Positions 1-54,535 of a stretch of DNA of 64,000 bases are shown piece by piece; within the stretch, counting starts at the first letter, position 1; the number at the start of each line of letters is the position of its first letter. Location of the stretch: contig JACEVL010000478.1 in NCBI GenBank assembly GCA_020284085.1, positions 1,506,939 through 1,570,938 of the forward strand, in the 5' to 3' direction. This DNA comes from Aporrectodea caliginosa. Taxonomy: Eukaryota > Annelida > Clitellata > Crassiclitellata > Lumbricidae. A program made the position numbers and the translations under genes. The notes under the pieces were generated by a model. That model was given only the letters and a program-made list of their open reading frames with translations. It was not told the DNA's origin and searched no databases.

Positions 1-325
1 AGGCAAATGAAGACCTGAGTAGTTTCTGTATCTGAGGCCCACAATTAAAAAAACCCAATATAACATTAATGTGATAAAATTTTCCTCCTTACAAAATGTC
101 ACAAGTGCAGATTGAAGCCAGGCAGATATTTTTGTACATTAACCTGACACTAAATCTTATTAATTCCATGCAAATTGAATACTGTTGATATTGCCCTCCT
201 CATTTTCCAGGCTTGGGACTGGCCCTATTGGCCCTATGGTTAGTGGGGGTTATGATCATAAAGAAATCCAGTCTAAGAATACTTGACTTCCTCAAATAAA
301 TGCGATGGATGAGAAAAGTCGAAAC

Positions 326-43220
<42,895 letters not shown>

Positions 43221-44094
43221 TCTGAACTGGAGAAACTTTAGAAACTTTTATCGATTTAGTTCAACAGAAATCAATGCAAAGTTTCATCGCGCACCATGGT
43301 CGCCATAGCAACTCGATCGATCCGCCATATTTTAACATGATAATCTCTTATAGCGCAAGTATTTCTGATCATTGGATTTGCCCTCATATGAATTCGAAAC
43401 ATATTGACGGGGCAGTGGGCTGAAAGCTATAGTTTCAGATGTTAAATCTGTGTGTGGTTTCCCTAAGCATTCAGTCATTTTCTCATTTCTTCTTCTTCTC
43501 TCTCCGCCGTCAGACATGCGCCAACGATCGATGAGGACTCAACATGACATCTCCAAATCGTTCTGTTTCCATTATTTATGAAGGGCATCCCTCATATCCA
43601 TGTTTTTTGCCCATAGATCCTCGCTTATATTGTCTGTATTCTCTGTATGTACGTTAAAATATTTCCGACGATCTATACGAGCGGACCCATCCGACCCAAT
43701 AGGGCCCTATAGGCCTCTATCGTTCTGGTACCCATTCAAACGAACATTACGTAACGATTCGAAGGACGTCACTCGATGAATTCGTTGAAAAATTAGTTTT
43801 AGGTTCAAGGTTACATTTTGTACTATACGTTCGCTAAAGAAATTCACATAGGCCTATAGACATATATAGCCTGTATTTCGAATTAGAGGTAGGCCTACCG
43901 AGAACTTGCGCATCTTATTGGCAATGACAATTATTATGGATGTTTTTCTAAGTGTAGCCTAGATACTTGTCAGGTACGACTAGAAGGTACATTAGTTTTG
44001 GCTACAGACTTATTAATATCATGCTTTCCTCTTGAAACTGAGTTTTTTGCTTCGTGCGATTTGTGTGCAAATGGCTATAGTTAATTATGTGTCG

Positions 44095-44330
44095 AATGAG
44101 GGCAGATTGGTTATAATATTTAGTTCGCTCGGCTTGAAATGCGGAGAGTGGCCTACGGTTTGAGCCTCTACTGAGACAGCCAATGCGACCGTGATCAAGT
44201 CCTTCACTCACAATAATGTTCTGCGTCATTGATGTTCTGTCGTAGGCCTATGGTCATACGTACGTCTGAACGTTCGAATGAGAGCATTATCAAAATACAG
44301 CTGTAGGCTATAATATTGTTAGAAGTTATT
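44095..44330 (+). mobile_element. tRNA-derived SINE
   Basis: Plus-strand relative of the copies at 21,372 and 47,060. It has CAAGTCCTTCACTCACAAT and ends GAGAGCATTATCAAAATACA, the same tail as the LINE fragment at 39,600-39,850. Confidence 0.65.
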
Positions 44331-44975
44331 AGATTACGAGAGGGCACCAGCGTCACATACACATAGTCACGTGACGCCGAGAGACAGAAATTGTCATATG
44401 AGGAATTGAGTAACAGGTGGTCGAACTAAAATTCACTTGTAACTTCTCGTCCGATCGTTATCGCCAATTGTTTGCAATTGTTACTATTGTTAGTGAATCC
44501 TGCGATCAAGGAAAAGACAGATTTTGGCTGATAAACGCGTATGCAATCACAGATATATTCGCTTTCAGTTTAATCTTAGCACTGTAGAAGATAAAGACTT
44601 AAAATAGGTCAGTTGACTGGTTCATGTCTTTTGTTGTTTTATTCTTAAGTTCCTGTTACAGAAAACCTCCCCTACAAACATTTGAAGTTTGCTACCCGAT
44701 GAACTGCCTACTGTAATCAAAAGGTTGGCCTTGGGATGTCATACACTATTTCGTTTGAACTGAGTGACAGTCGTTTACTGAAGAATGAAATGAAATCGTA
44801 ATTTTAATAGATTACTCATGACAGTGTCATTACCCGATTGTGAAGTTCCGGTGTCACGTGAAGCTGCAATTTATTCATAATTTATCCTCGTTGAAGTTTG
44901 CCTTGAGAAAATTTGCAAAATCTAAAAAACCTGCTCGTGTTCTTAGCTCCTAAAAGTGATTTGTGTACTTCCATG

Positions 44976-45228
44976 GGTTCGGCCCGAATCCCCGAAACCC
45001 GAATCCCTCAAACGAATTTTCTAAGTCGGACCCGAATGAATATAATTAAGAAATAAACACGTGAATAGGCAGCATATCGATATACATCAAGGCCACGCTA
45101 GGTCTATGTCATGTTTACAATTTAACTCTGAATTGCTTTCTGGAGTTCGGTCGCTTTCTGTAAAACTGTTTTCGGGAAATCAGGCTTTTGTGTATTTTCA
45201 GCGTTTTTGGGGATTCGGGTTGACCCCA
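44976..45228. mobile_element. Candidate MITE with CCCGAATCCCC ends
   Basis: The left end has GGCCCGAATCCCCGAAACCC and the right end the inverted GGGGATTCGGGTTGACC, about 250 bp apart. No ORF. It sits in the intergenic region upstream of the GDAP2-like gene. Confidence 0.45.
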
Positions 45229-45727
45229 CTTCCATAGATCCCTAATTAAGATGAGCATGGTTGCCAAACCACAGACGACCAATTAACGGACAAGACTAGA
45301 CAAATCTTTGTCTCCACTTTTTCTCATAATTTGATATTATCTGGATCAAAAATTGCCAACTTGATAGGTTAATGCAATTCATCGTAAAATACCAATTTTA
45401 AGGTTTCTGCAAATGATTACATCATATAGATTACTGCACTTAAGAAAAATGTCCGCTGTACTAACGATTAGTTTTGGCTGCTGCTCCATAAAATTACAGA
45501 AACATTGCAGAAGAAAATCATGTTGCTGTAGAATAAAGCATGTATTCAGGAATATCACTCTTATAAATTCAGAGATAAAAACTTAGACACGGCTAATGTA
45601 AGTCTGTATGTGTTAATTTTGCAGATGATTAGTGACTGAGATCTCGAGATTGAAAAAGTGGCTGAATTAGATTGCTGTGTGGATTTGTGTGTTTAGAATA
45701 GTCCTCGATTGAGTCGGCATTTTGACG

Positions 45728-45879
45728 ATGGAAGACGAAGCCCCCGTTGTGAAGGTTGATGACCTCATTCGATGGGGAAATTCATTTGTACCCGAATACA
45801 ACCAGATGGCCGAGAGTCCAGTCACACGACGATCGCCATTTCCCTTCAAACAAGACATCAACATGAAGATTGCTTACTG
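45728..45879 (+). CDS. GDAP2-like exon 1
   Basis: Starts MEDEAPVVKVDDLIRWGNSF. It ends KIAY plus TG, with donor TG|GCAAGT (GC type). No phase-compatible GT donor restores the frame into exon 2. Confidence 0.85.
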
Positions 45880-48800
45880 GCAAGTACAATCAGTATCAGC
45901 TCTAAGATTAACACTTTGACTGCGGGCCCAGTTTTTAGCCAGGCATTGCTAAAATAGACAAAAAAATCGCAAATTTTGAACATTTTTATTTCTTGTTTTT
46001 TGACATTCTTTTATTCAAAGATTAAAACATAAGTTGTCCTTTTATTTGTTTGCCTTAATGTCACACTATAGGGTGCCTGGAAATCACGTTTAGTGTGACG
46101 CTGTTTGAAAAATGGTACTACAGGGCAAGTTTCACGAAAATAACATGTTTCTTTGCGCTTTCCATGTTTGCTACAAACAACACACTTCCTCTCATTTGTT
46201 GATTTGAGCCAAGGCAGAGTCACCATCAGTCTCTTGTTCTGGTGACTGAATTTGTTGTTATGATAACAGGAATGGTGATATAACGTTGCTGAATGCTCAT
46301 GCGATCGTCTGCTGTAACAATGAGTCGCTGACTGACAATGACCCCGTCACAGCTGGGACTGTATTGCGAGCCGGACCGGAGCTAAGACGGGAAATGCTTA
46401 ACGAAATCAAAAGTGGGTTAATTCTCTCTGGTTCTGATCTGTTCGTCTCTTTTTATATCTCTTCCAAAGTTTCATGAAATGTGAAAGTAATAAAAGCTCT
46501 AAAAGAAGAACTAGACTTCAATCTAGTTAATTCTTAGCAAAGTTTGCAGAATAGGTAACTCGAAGATTCATTCATGAAAACAGACATTGTATTGTACTAG
46601 GGATATACAGGAATTTCCATTTATTAGCGAAAGGTATTGGTCAGTATGTTAAAACACCAAACTATTTTTTTAATCTATAGTTGTGAAAGTGTGATTCTTC
46701 TTTGTTGAAAAAATTATTAGTTCCAATAAGGAAGAGCAGAAGCAATTCCTGTACATAAGGATTTTATTTTGCGTTTAGAGTTGATATTCCTCAGTTTGAT
46801 TACTGACTGGTGTTTTAGTCTGCCGCACTGGTGAAGCAAAGATTAGCAAAGGCTACAGTCTGCCTGCAAGACATGTGATTCACGCTGTCGGGCCACGTTA
46901 CAACATAAAATACAAAACGGCTGCAGAAAATGCGCTTTTCAACGCCTACAGAAACACTCTACTTGTTCTTAGGTCTGTGTTGAATATTAAGTGGTGTATT
47001 TCAGATTATATATATCACAGTTACAGTTGTTTTCCAATGGTTTATTACATGGCAGACTGAACTGTATATGATGTTGCCCTTCTTTCAAAGTTCAGAAGTG
47101 TGCACACGACCACACAACTGAGCAACTGAGTGAAGGACTTGCCCAAAGTCCTAGTTACACAGTGACTGCCTGAATGAAGGCTCAAACCCATTCTCTCCAT
47201 GTTACAAGCAGTGTACTCTCACCATTGTGCCCCTTCACTTATAGCACAGATCCTGGATTATTGGGATTTAGAGTTGGTAATGCTATAGTGGAAATTAATT
47301 ATAATGTTATTTAATCAATAGTAGGCATGACTATGTGTGCTAAGTGTTTCTATAAACTGAGCTGTTTTGTATGCACATGCAAAGTTTTTCTCTTGAATTG
47401 TTTTTCAAAGTTATAGGTTAGCATTAAAAATAGCTGTTGTTCCAATCGTTTATTTGTGGTTTCTGTTAAGTGATGTGATTTTTTGCTGTTTTTGCAGAGA
47501 AAGAAATCTGTCGACGCTTGGCCTTAGGTGCATTCACACGAGCAGAAGAGGTTATCCAACTTTTGAAGGAGCTCACATCGCTCTCAGTAAGACATCTCAC
47601 TGTTACCTCGATTGACTGAATCTCAAGGCCTCTAAATAGGAGGATGTTCATGAAATATTAGGGAAAATGGACATACATGTATCTGACCAGTCTACGCTTT
47701 GCTTTAAGTAGAAGTTGATGTTATTAATCAGAGTATATGCATACGTGTTATGCTGCAACAATTTATTAATTCAATTAAAAAGCATGGAAATGTCTGTTGT
47801 CATGATTGCTATTCTAAACATCGCAGACATAAATTAGTTTGCAGTAGGAGATGTTAGTCTCTGGATGTTAGTCTTTCCTTGTTAGTCTCTCGATGTTAGT
47901 CTCTCAATGTTAGTCTCTCGATGTTAGTCTCTCGATGTTAGGCTCTCGATGTTAGTCTCTCCTTGTTAGTCCCTCATTGTTTGTTTTCTTTAGGAACTGT
48001 GCGTCGATTTCTCGAGAAATACGGAGAGAATATGGATTTGATTGTCTTTGTTGTGACTGGGATCGACCGGGTGAGCTGCTACTCTTCATTAATCATCTGT
48101 CGAATTTTAACTTTACTCTGGGGGATTCTTTGAAGGATGTGTAATAGCAGTTTTACATTTTTATATGTAACATTGTAGCATTTATGCTGTTGCTTCTCTA
48201 TCTTCTTAAATGTTCTCAGAGGCTAACTTCGTGGTCTGCACTGATTGAGTTTTTCTAACAGCAGTTGCAGTTGAGGGTTCTGCAATTTTTTTATACAGTT
48301 GATATCTTGTGCGATATGATAATGGTGTGTTAGAAGTCTGGATGGCGTTTGGTTAATCAACCACTCCTCAGTTGATGATTTGTGGATTTCTGTTGCTTCC
48401 AGGAAGCGTACAACTCGCTACTTCCGCTCTACTTTCCACGAAGTCCATCCGAGGAACTCTATGCAGCACACCGAATCCCCGTTGACATAGGCAACGATGA
48501 CGGGGAACCGATTATAGCCGAAAGGAAGATTCGCATAGCGGCCAATCCTTCGAGGGATTCTCTTGGTAGGTCGGCAGTTGGCTCTGTCTGAACTTCGTTT
48601 CTGTGTGGGGCTTAAAGAAATGTTGTTGGTTTGAAGCTGTGGCATTTCTGGCCACATTTTCTCTCAGATAAAACTCTTGATTCTTTTATGGATTCGATAA
48701 AGTTTCATTCGACGAGATGTTTTGAAGTTCGTTTAGTCACAAATTTTTGCAGAATTTTGTTGCTTTTCGCCCAGACAAATTGTCCGTGAATTACATGATT

Positions 48801-49538
48801 TCCAGATAACAGCATTCAGAAGAAATTCAGGTCTAAACTTAAGATGATTCGTCCCTCTTTCAACTTGCATACCCACCATTGCCTCATTTTCGTTTTCTCG
48901 GATCTCTTGGATTTTGACCGAACTTTTTGCATGGATTATGGATTGCGATTTCCCTCTGATGCCTTAGACTTTATGATTACGTATGCTATTTAAGTCATTA
49001 GATTAGATTAGATACTAATATCTTCTGAGCTTTTATGATGTACTGGGGAAATCTCTTGTCACATCAGAAAATCCTCTGACATAAATGAAGTTATTCCTAA
49101 GTTGCTAAAGAGAGATTCTTGTTACCAAGCAGTCATCAATCGGTAACTGTTGTGCATTTTGTGGTAGAATTTAATTACGCTACCAGCCTTTAGAAGTCAT
49201 TGAAATTAGAAATATAGTAGAAGCTGAAATTGTTTGAAGTATATTGCTTTAATCTGGTACAACAGGAGCTAGGTAAATTGAATGTTGCTCCTATGTTATA
49301 TTGTACAGGGGAGGAGATCGATGATGAGGAGGAGGATGACTACGATGAGAACGCTGTAAGAGAGATTCTGGGAACATCTCAGTCAATTGGTGAACATGCC
49401 TTTTCCAAGATGGAGGAGAATGTCGACAAACGGAGACTGATGAAGAACAGGTCATCCCCAACGGTTACGGCAACAGAGGAAGAGCAGAAAGCAGTGTACC
49501 GCCGCCAGCGCTTACGAGAGAGAATGCGGCTATCTTGA
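45728..49538 (+). CDS. GDAP2-like macro-domain protein (seven exons, truncated before CRAL-TRIO)
   Basis: GDAP2 proteins combine an ADP-ribose-binding-type macro domain with a C-terminal CRAL-TRIO lipid-binding domain. Seven exons join in phase: 45,728-45,879, 46,270-46,412, 46,819-46,972, 47,498-47,586, 47,994-48,070, 48,403-48,565 and 49,309-49,538 (335 codons plus stop). DITLLNAHAIVCCNNESLTD, RTGEAKISKGYSLPARHVIH, RRGYPTFEGAHIAL and LLPLYFPRSP follow GDAP2 in order and cover the whole macro domain. Intron 1 has a GC donor. The stop at 49,536 follows YRRQRLRERM, just where the CRAL-TRIO domain should begin; no CRAL-TRIO sequence was found to the right. This may be disruption by the adjoining virus-like DNA, a real short form, or a misassembly. 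Confidence 0.9.
46270..46412 (+). CDS. GDAP2-like exon 2 (macro domain)
   Basis: Acceptor ATAACAG|G and donor AAAA|GTGGGT. It encodes NGDITLLNAHAIVCCNNESL, the macro-domain strand and loop matching GDAP2's GD...L...AIVN..NESL. Confidence 0.92.
46819..46972 (+). CDS. GDAP2-like exon 3 (macro domain)
   Basis: Acceptor TTTTAG|TC and donor CTTAG|GTCTGT. It encodes CRTGEAKISKGYSLPARHVI and HAVGPRYNIKYKTAAENAL, the most conserved part of the macro domain. Confidence 0.95.
47060..47240 (-). mobile_element. tRNA-derived SINE in a GDAP2-like intron
   Basis: TTTCAAAGTTCAGAAGTGTG then GAGTGAAGGACTTGCCCAAA, followed by a tRNA-like head ending near GTGCCCC. Same family as 21,372-21,560. Confidence 0.65.
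47498..47586 (+). CDS. GDAP2-like exon 4
   Basis: Acceptor TTTGCAG|A and donor CTCA|GTAAGA. It encodes STLGLRCIHTSRRGYP and FEGAHIAL. Confidence 0.92.
47855..47975. repeat. GATGTTAGTCTCTC minisatellite
   Basis: About seven copies of a 14-16 bp unit (TCGATGTTAGTCTC) just upstream of GDAP2-like exon 5. Confidence 0.9.
47994..48070 (+). CDS. GDAP2-like exon 5
   Basis: Acceptor TCTTTAG|GA and donor CGG|GTGAGC. It encodes TVRRFLEKYGENMDLIVFVV. A minisatellite of about 16 bp (TCTCGATGTTAGTCTC, 47,855-47,975) lies just upstream of the acceptor. Confidence 0.92.
48403..48565 (+). CDS. GDAP2-like exon 6
   Basis: Acceptor CTTCCAG|GAA and donor CTTG|GTAGGT. It encodes NSLLPLYFPRSPSEEL and DIGNDDGEPIIAERKIRI, matching GDAP2's LLPLYFPRS..E and DIGN..GEP..PERQIRI. 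Confidence 0.95.
49309..49538 (+). CDS. GDAP2-like exon 7, ending in a stop
   Basis: Acceptor TTGTACAG|GG. An acidic run (EEIDDEEEDDYDE) leads to SIGEHAFSKMEENVDKRR, matching GDAP2's IGSHAFARME.DIDKQR, then YRRQRLRERM. The frame stops at 49,536 without a donor. The sequence after about 49,527 looks unrelated to GDAP2. Confidence 0.85.
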
Positions 49539-50155
49539 CGCGACTAATCGATAAGAGCGTAGGGTCTGAAACTAATATTAATAATATACTAGCCGGTAAC
49601 GGACTCGGAAAGCCTTCTTCTTCGAATGCCGTGTCCATTCGTGATCTCGTGCGTCACATCAACAACGGAGCTGGATTGAAAATCGCGTGATAGATACTTG
49701 AAATTATAATCCTCAGTAAAATAAAATGCAGTCTGATATTCTAAACTTTACAGAAGTCTCGTCGGTCGACGAAGGAATCGAACAATACGAATGGCATGAA
49801 TACGAACCGGCGGCGAGAGCGAAACTCAGCCGGTGAGATTCGAATCAATATCGAAACGCAAGATCTATTTTGCCACCCCTCCGAGTCTTACTTGCTGATC
49901 GAAGGTAGGCTAGTCAAAGCAGCGGATGGAGCGGCGTACGTCAACGCCAACGCAGTAGCCATCGCCAACAACGGACTCATGCATCTTTTCAGCCAAATCG
50001 GGTATACCCTATCGAGCCAAGAAATCGAAACGGTATATCACCCGGGACAAGCAACGACGATGCTGGGTTTGCTGAAATATCCGGACGACTTCGCCAAAGC
50101 GCAAGGTCTTAATCAGTTATGGTGCAAAGACACCGGTGCAACCGCGGTGATAGCT
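49527..50155 (+). pseudogene. Virus-like (capsid-like?) ORF pair, broken
   Basis: Two ORFs follow each other closely. The end of one (LIDKSVGSETNINNI ... INNGAGLKIA, stop near 49,690) is followed about 40 nt later by an ATG at 49,726 opening a second ORF. This changes frame near 49,830 and continues to an undetermined base at 50,156. The second ORF holds GEIRINIETQDLF, SESYLLIEGRLV, NNGLMHLFSQIGYTL and HPGQATTMLGLLKYPDDF. I recognise it as an uncharacterised family repeated in invertebrate genomes. Its strand pattern would fit a double jelly-roll capsid protein of a Polinton/adinto-like element, but that is inference. Compact spacing and lack of introns fit a viral or virus-like origin. Confidence 0.45.
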
Positions 50156-51250
50156 NCGATCACAGAACTTCAACCTCAATCTCTGGGCTGATGGGGAGGC
50201 ACGCTTGTCGAAAACTATCGCTACATTTGATAACCCGAGGCAACAGTTCATAAACTGCAATCACTGCTACAAAGTTCATAGACCTATTGTCCATTGAAGC
50301 ATTTTAGTCATTGTTGACATCGCGAGCAAATTCAACAATATCCAGACCCTGAAATTCGTTCACAGATCATTGTCTCTTAGAAAACGTTATCAGTTGTTAT
50401 GTATTTCTTTAATTTATTTGTAGGGACTTCTGTTGACCTCCGAAAGAGGCTATGATGAAACCTGGTCGTGCGTTTTGGCTGATGGTCGGTTGCCCTTGGC
50501 CGGATGGCCTGCCGATCGCCCGCTAAGGGGTGACCTACCCCCAAACCGGTCAGCAGTTTTAGGAAGACACGATCAAGATGTTGTTTATTCAGTCAAGCAA
50601 CCTCTTCAACTATCCTTGATGCTTAAGAGCCTAGTTTATACCCAGCCGATGTCCTAATTACTGATCATGGGGTAGCGTGGACAAACACGACCAATTTTGA
50701 TCAGGTTTTTGGCGAAGCACGTAGAGGTTAGGGGTTTCTTCTTTCCTCGGTCCACCTGTAGGTCAGCCTGCACTCAACCCATAAACTGTGTAAGCGACTC
50801 CCTCCCCTTATAAATTATTCTGTCAGTCTGTTTATCTGTCTGTATGTCTCTCTGTCCATCTGTCTCTCTTTCTTGTATATCTTTCTTGCTGTTCCCAATT
50901 TGGATCTACAGACTACACTACGTAGTCTATAAAAGTACCTAATTATTCATCTAAGAAATTAGTAAAGAAGGGACTATTTGAGTATATTTGTGTTTTTGCT
51001 TTATAAGTCGGTTATTGTAGTGTTTTGTCTCTTCGGCAGCCACTTCATGGTAGGCCTACAGAGCATTGTTGATTTCGGGCTACAAGAAATTGGGCTCTGA
51101 AGAAAATTTGAAAATATTGTTGTATATTTGTTTATTTGATAAAAAAGATGGCAAACCGCATAAAGGTTCAGAACAGTGGACTTAGGTACAAGGAACAGGC
51201 CTGGTGTGGATTAACAACATAGGGAGAAGGAGGAGCAGAGGAGATCTAAT

Positions 51251-51672
51251 TGTCACCGCTTTTATGAGGGATGTCCTGCACTGGCTTCCTATCCCGCAGC
51301 GCATTGTGTACCGGCTTTCTGCTTTGGTGTGGCGGTGCCTCTTAGGTTCCGCTCCTGTGTATTTACAAGAGCTCTGTCGCTCTACTTTGGATGTGCAGGG
51401 ACGTAGAGCTCTCCGCTCCTCCACACATGGTGAACTTCTTGTTCCCGTGCGCGAACTGCTCTTAGACAGCATCGCGCCTTCTCTGTTGCTGGCCCCATGG
51501 TTTGGAATGGGCTCCCATTAACATTACGCCTTATTCCTAGAGTTCATTTAGATGCGTTTTACTCTAGCCTTAAAACCATCCTTTCAGCCGGGGTTGGAGA
51601 GCGCTCCTGAGTAGTAACCTTGAAGGGGCGCTATATAAATCTTTGGAATGAATGAATGAATGAATGAATGAA
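51251..51672 (+). mobile_element. L2/CR1-group LINE 3' fragment
   Basis: Encodes FMRDVLHWLPIPQRIVYRLS and GSAPVYLQELCRSTLDVQGR, then LKTILSAG in another frame. It ends GAGCGCTCCTGAG...AAGGGGCGCTATATAAAT and AATG repeats. Copy 2 of the duplication lacks it, giving the empty site. Confidence 0.85.
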
Positions 51673-51759
51673 GGGTAAAAGATTATAACTGGAAAGGAAG
51701 CGCCACTCTTTGAATTTGCACCAAACAGGGCAACTCGGGAACGCAGACATTTATTGTTA

Positions 51760-53641
51760 CCTTTATTTACCCACTATGCTTTTTAGGTGGAATTTTGAGA
51801 TGGCCCTTAGATATGTGTTGTATATTGATGGTATTAAAACAGAAATGACAAGCTTTTAGTGATATTTGACATTTAAGGTCATTTTTGGGATGTTCCAAAA
51901 ATGGAACGTTGGGTCATTCCCACTAGCATTTTTTTATAATGGCAGTTCAACATGAATATACGATACAATATTGGTTTATGCATAATTTATTGAAAATCAG
52001 TTTATTTAAAGGTATGAAAACTTTCAAAACAGTTCACTTGAAGTATCTTGAGGCACCTGACACATTTTTGTTAGTGTTTTTCTTCAAAAAATTAAAAAAA
52101 CAACGATCCTGACTAATGAGAGGAATGTATTGCTCGATCCCATCGCAATGTGTCATGGCAACCTTTGACGTGCCTGAGCACTTTTCACAGGATTTACAGA
52201 ATTTATACTGCTAGAACGCTACTACATTGTTATCTGACTACCTAACAACAACAATTTTGGCATGACATGTGTAATCAAATGTACCTCTTTCCTGTTTTGC
52301 AAACATTTCCTTGTAATTCAGAGGTGCTGTTTAGGTTCGACCATCACCGTCGTGATGTCCGTGATGGTCGAACTGGAATGGCACCTCTGAATGACTGCTG
52401 CCCCACACCTCAGCTTAGACAGAAGACTGTAACTAGTAAAAAGATTGGCAAATAATAGCATGTGATATAGTTTCCTGTGATGAGTTAGGCAAAATTCATG
52501 GCAATACGCTCACCAAAAGGGGTTTATGTGGGTCGCCTACTCGTGCCACAATAAATTGTTGCTTGATATGGATGAACATCCTATTCATGAATAAGACATC
52601 CAGATCTTTTGACAAAATCTGATGGCTTTCCTCTTATAAACATCTCTAACCCATGATGTCCATAGTTAGGGACCCACCAGTTATATGGAGTGTTCCAATT
52701 TTTCGTTTTCTAAAGAGAAGAACCATCACTTTCCAGTTTCTTCCATGTAATATTATGGCTTCTGTAGCCATTAAGGCTACTGGATGCTCACCTTCCACAA
52801 AATACATCTGATTCGGTTGCCAGCATGCAACTATCATCCATCACAATGGCCACTGCTTGCTGGAGTATGATACAGTGTTGCAGTTATTGCGTTATTTTCT
52901 AAAACTAAATCTTACTTCAATTTAAAATTTGTACTAATTATTACAATATCAGTGTTAAAACATGGGCATCTTAAAGGGGTTTTACGGGGTGGGGTCACCC
53001 TAAATAAATTGCCGACATTTTTCCTTTGCAATTATATGCGAAATACAAAAAACTGAACTTTTCGACCATTTCCAATGGAAATCCCCAAAACTTAACAACC
53101 CCAAATTTTTTCTGGCTACGCCCCTGGTTGAAAATAAATTAAATGAAACATAATATTAAAACAAAATTAATGACACATGCAACAATTCAACATTAAATAC
53201 TGGCAAATTATGAACAAGGAACACAATCACCTCATATTGGAATTATACTAATGAGAGTGCACCAACGTTCCAAAAATGGAACATGCTTCAAAACTGGTTT
53301 TTATCTTCTAGAGTTTTGCTTATTTTTCAGTCATTTTGATTTTTATCACTGACTATAGATATCAATCAACATAATACAACATGTCTCAACTGTAAAATGA
53401 TGACACAAATATTTATTTCAACTTCCAAAAAGATTTTTTCAAAAATCACAAAATTCGTCAAAATTATTACGCATCTGTAGCACAAAAATAAAAAAGTCAA
53501 TCACAAAATTACCACTGTTTTACATTCTCCATTCTTAGATCTTTCATTTGATGTGCAAATATAATAAATTTATCAAGGCAGAATTATTTTTGTTAATATT
53601 ACAAATTATGTTCCAAAAATGGAACGTTGGTAAAATAAAGG
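51760..53641 (-). mobile_element. Degenerate piggyBac-like transposon
   Basis: Ends CCTTTATTTACC and GGTAAAATAAAGG, with TTAA on the right and a mutated TTAC on the left; copy 2 of the duplication has an uninterrupted TTTAA there. Minus strand near 52,600-52,660 encodes YGHHGLEMFIRGKP, which matches the piggyBac transposase motif (YYGRH..KQFIRGKP). The rest is full of stops. GTTCCAAAAATGGAACGTTGG occurs at both ends. Confidence 0.7.
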
Positions 53642-54535
53642 TTAAGAAGCGGAAAGGAAGATTAGGGAAGGAATACTTCAGTGCAAGAGTTGTAGACTTG
53701 TGGAATTGGTTTAGATGATAGTACTGTCTCGATGGACACTATCACAGCTTTTAGGAGGACGCTACGAAAAATTGCGCTATTAAGCTTTCCAAGTTGATTT
53801 GTAGTGGTTTTAACACAGACTACATAAGTAGGAATGTCAAGGAATGTCTACTTATTTAACAAATTTAATATCGGGCTAGCACGGTCCTTGCAGGGGGACC
53901 CTAAATGGCGTGGCGTCCAATGAAACGGGCGAGCTGTGGTAAAGGACCTCACCCGATTATTCATTTTAAATGAGCATAGTCGAGGCCATAATGCAGTCGC
54001 AATAGAAACCCTCTTATATTTACATTACATTGAACCATTTAAAACCCTTGTTATATTGTGACATTGTTGTATGGTAAAAAAGATTTTCTAGCAGATGATT
54101 TGATCTAGATTTTCAACGAACATTATCTAAAGATCTAAGATTTTCAACGAACATTATCTAAAGGTAAAAACGATTTATGTAAATCGATTTATGTGCAAAT
54201 GAATAGCATAATGCAGCATATTGGATTGCGTATTGGACTGTCGAAGCTCAAGGAATGTCAGCGATATTTTGATGCTCAAAGGAATTAGTAGCAAGTACAA
54301 TCTCTTCTCAAGATTCAAATGTGTGCATAATTCAAATTGAAAACAATTAATTTCATTGCTCAATGGAATATCATTTCAGAGTGCAGCAAATCTTAAAAGT
54401 CATTTCAAAGTGTAAGACTACCTCTGAGATACTTCATGGAAATTGTCAAATTGTATCCAATTAATTTAGAAAATCGTGTTTACCATACAATATAACATAA
54501 CTTGTACTGTAATATTTTGCAACTAATTAAATAAT

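Larger units (their letters stand above)
43221..45727. promoter_or_regulatory. Divergent intergenic region between dynein and GDAP2-like genes
   Basis: 2.5 kb between two start codons pointing away from each other. It holds a SINE (44,095-44,330) and a small inverted-repeat element (44,976-45,228). I see no clear TATA box. It must hold the dynein promoter and the 5' end of the GDAP2-like gene; an upstream non-coding exon is possible. Confidence 0.4.
50266..54535 (+). repeat. Segmental duplication, copy 1
   Basis: It matches 58,546-60,991 in the same orientation, apart from insertions. Shared landmarks are TTAGTCATTGTTGACATCG, TAGAAAACGTT, ACTTCAGTGCAAGAGTTG-like sequence, GATTTTCAACGAACAT and GTAATATTTTGCAACTAATT. 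It carries two extra elements (LINE fragment 51,251-51,672 and piggyBac-like 51,760-53,641). No intact gene. Confidence 0.85.

Noticed and set aside
45722..45919. GDAP2-like ORF starting at 45,722 and running to 45,919
   Set aside because: The upstream start codon would be TTG; the ATG at 45,728 is preferred, and the coding part ends at the GC donor at 45,879.
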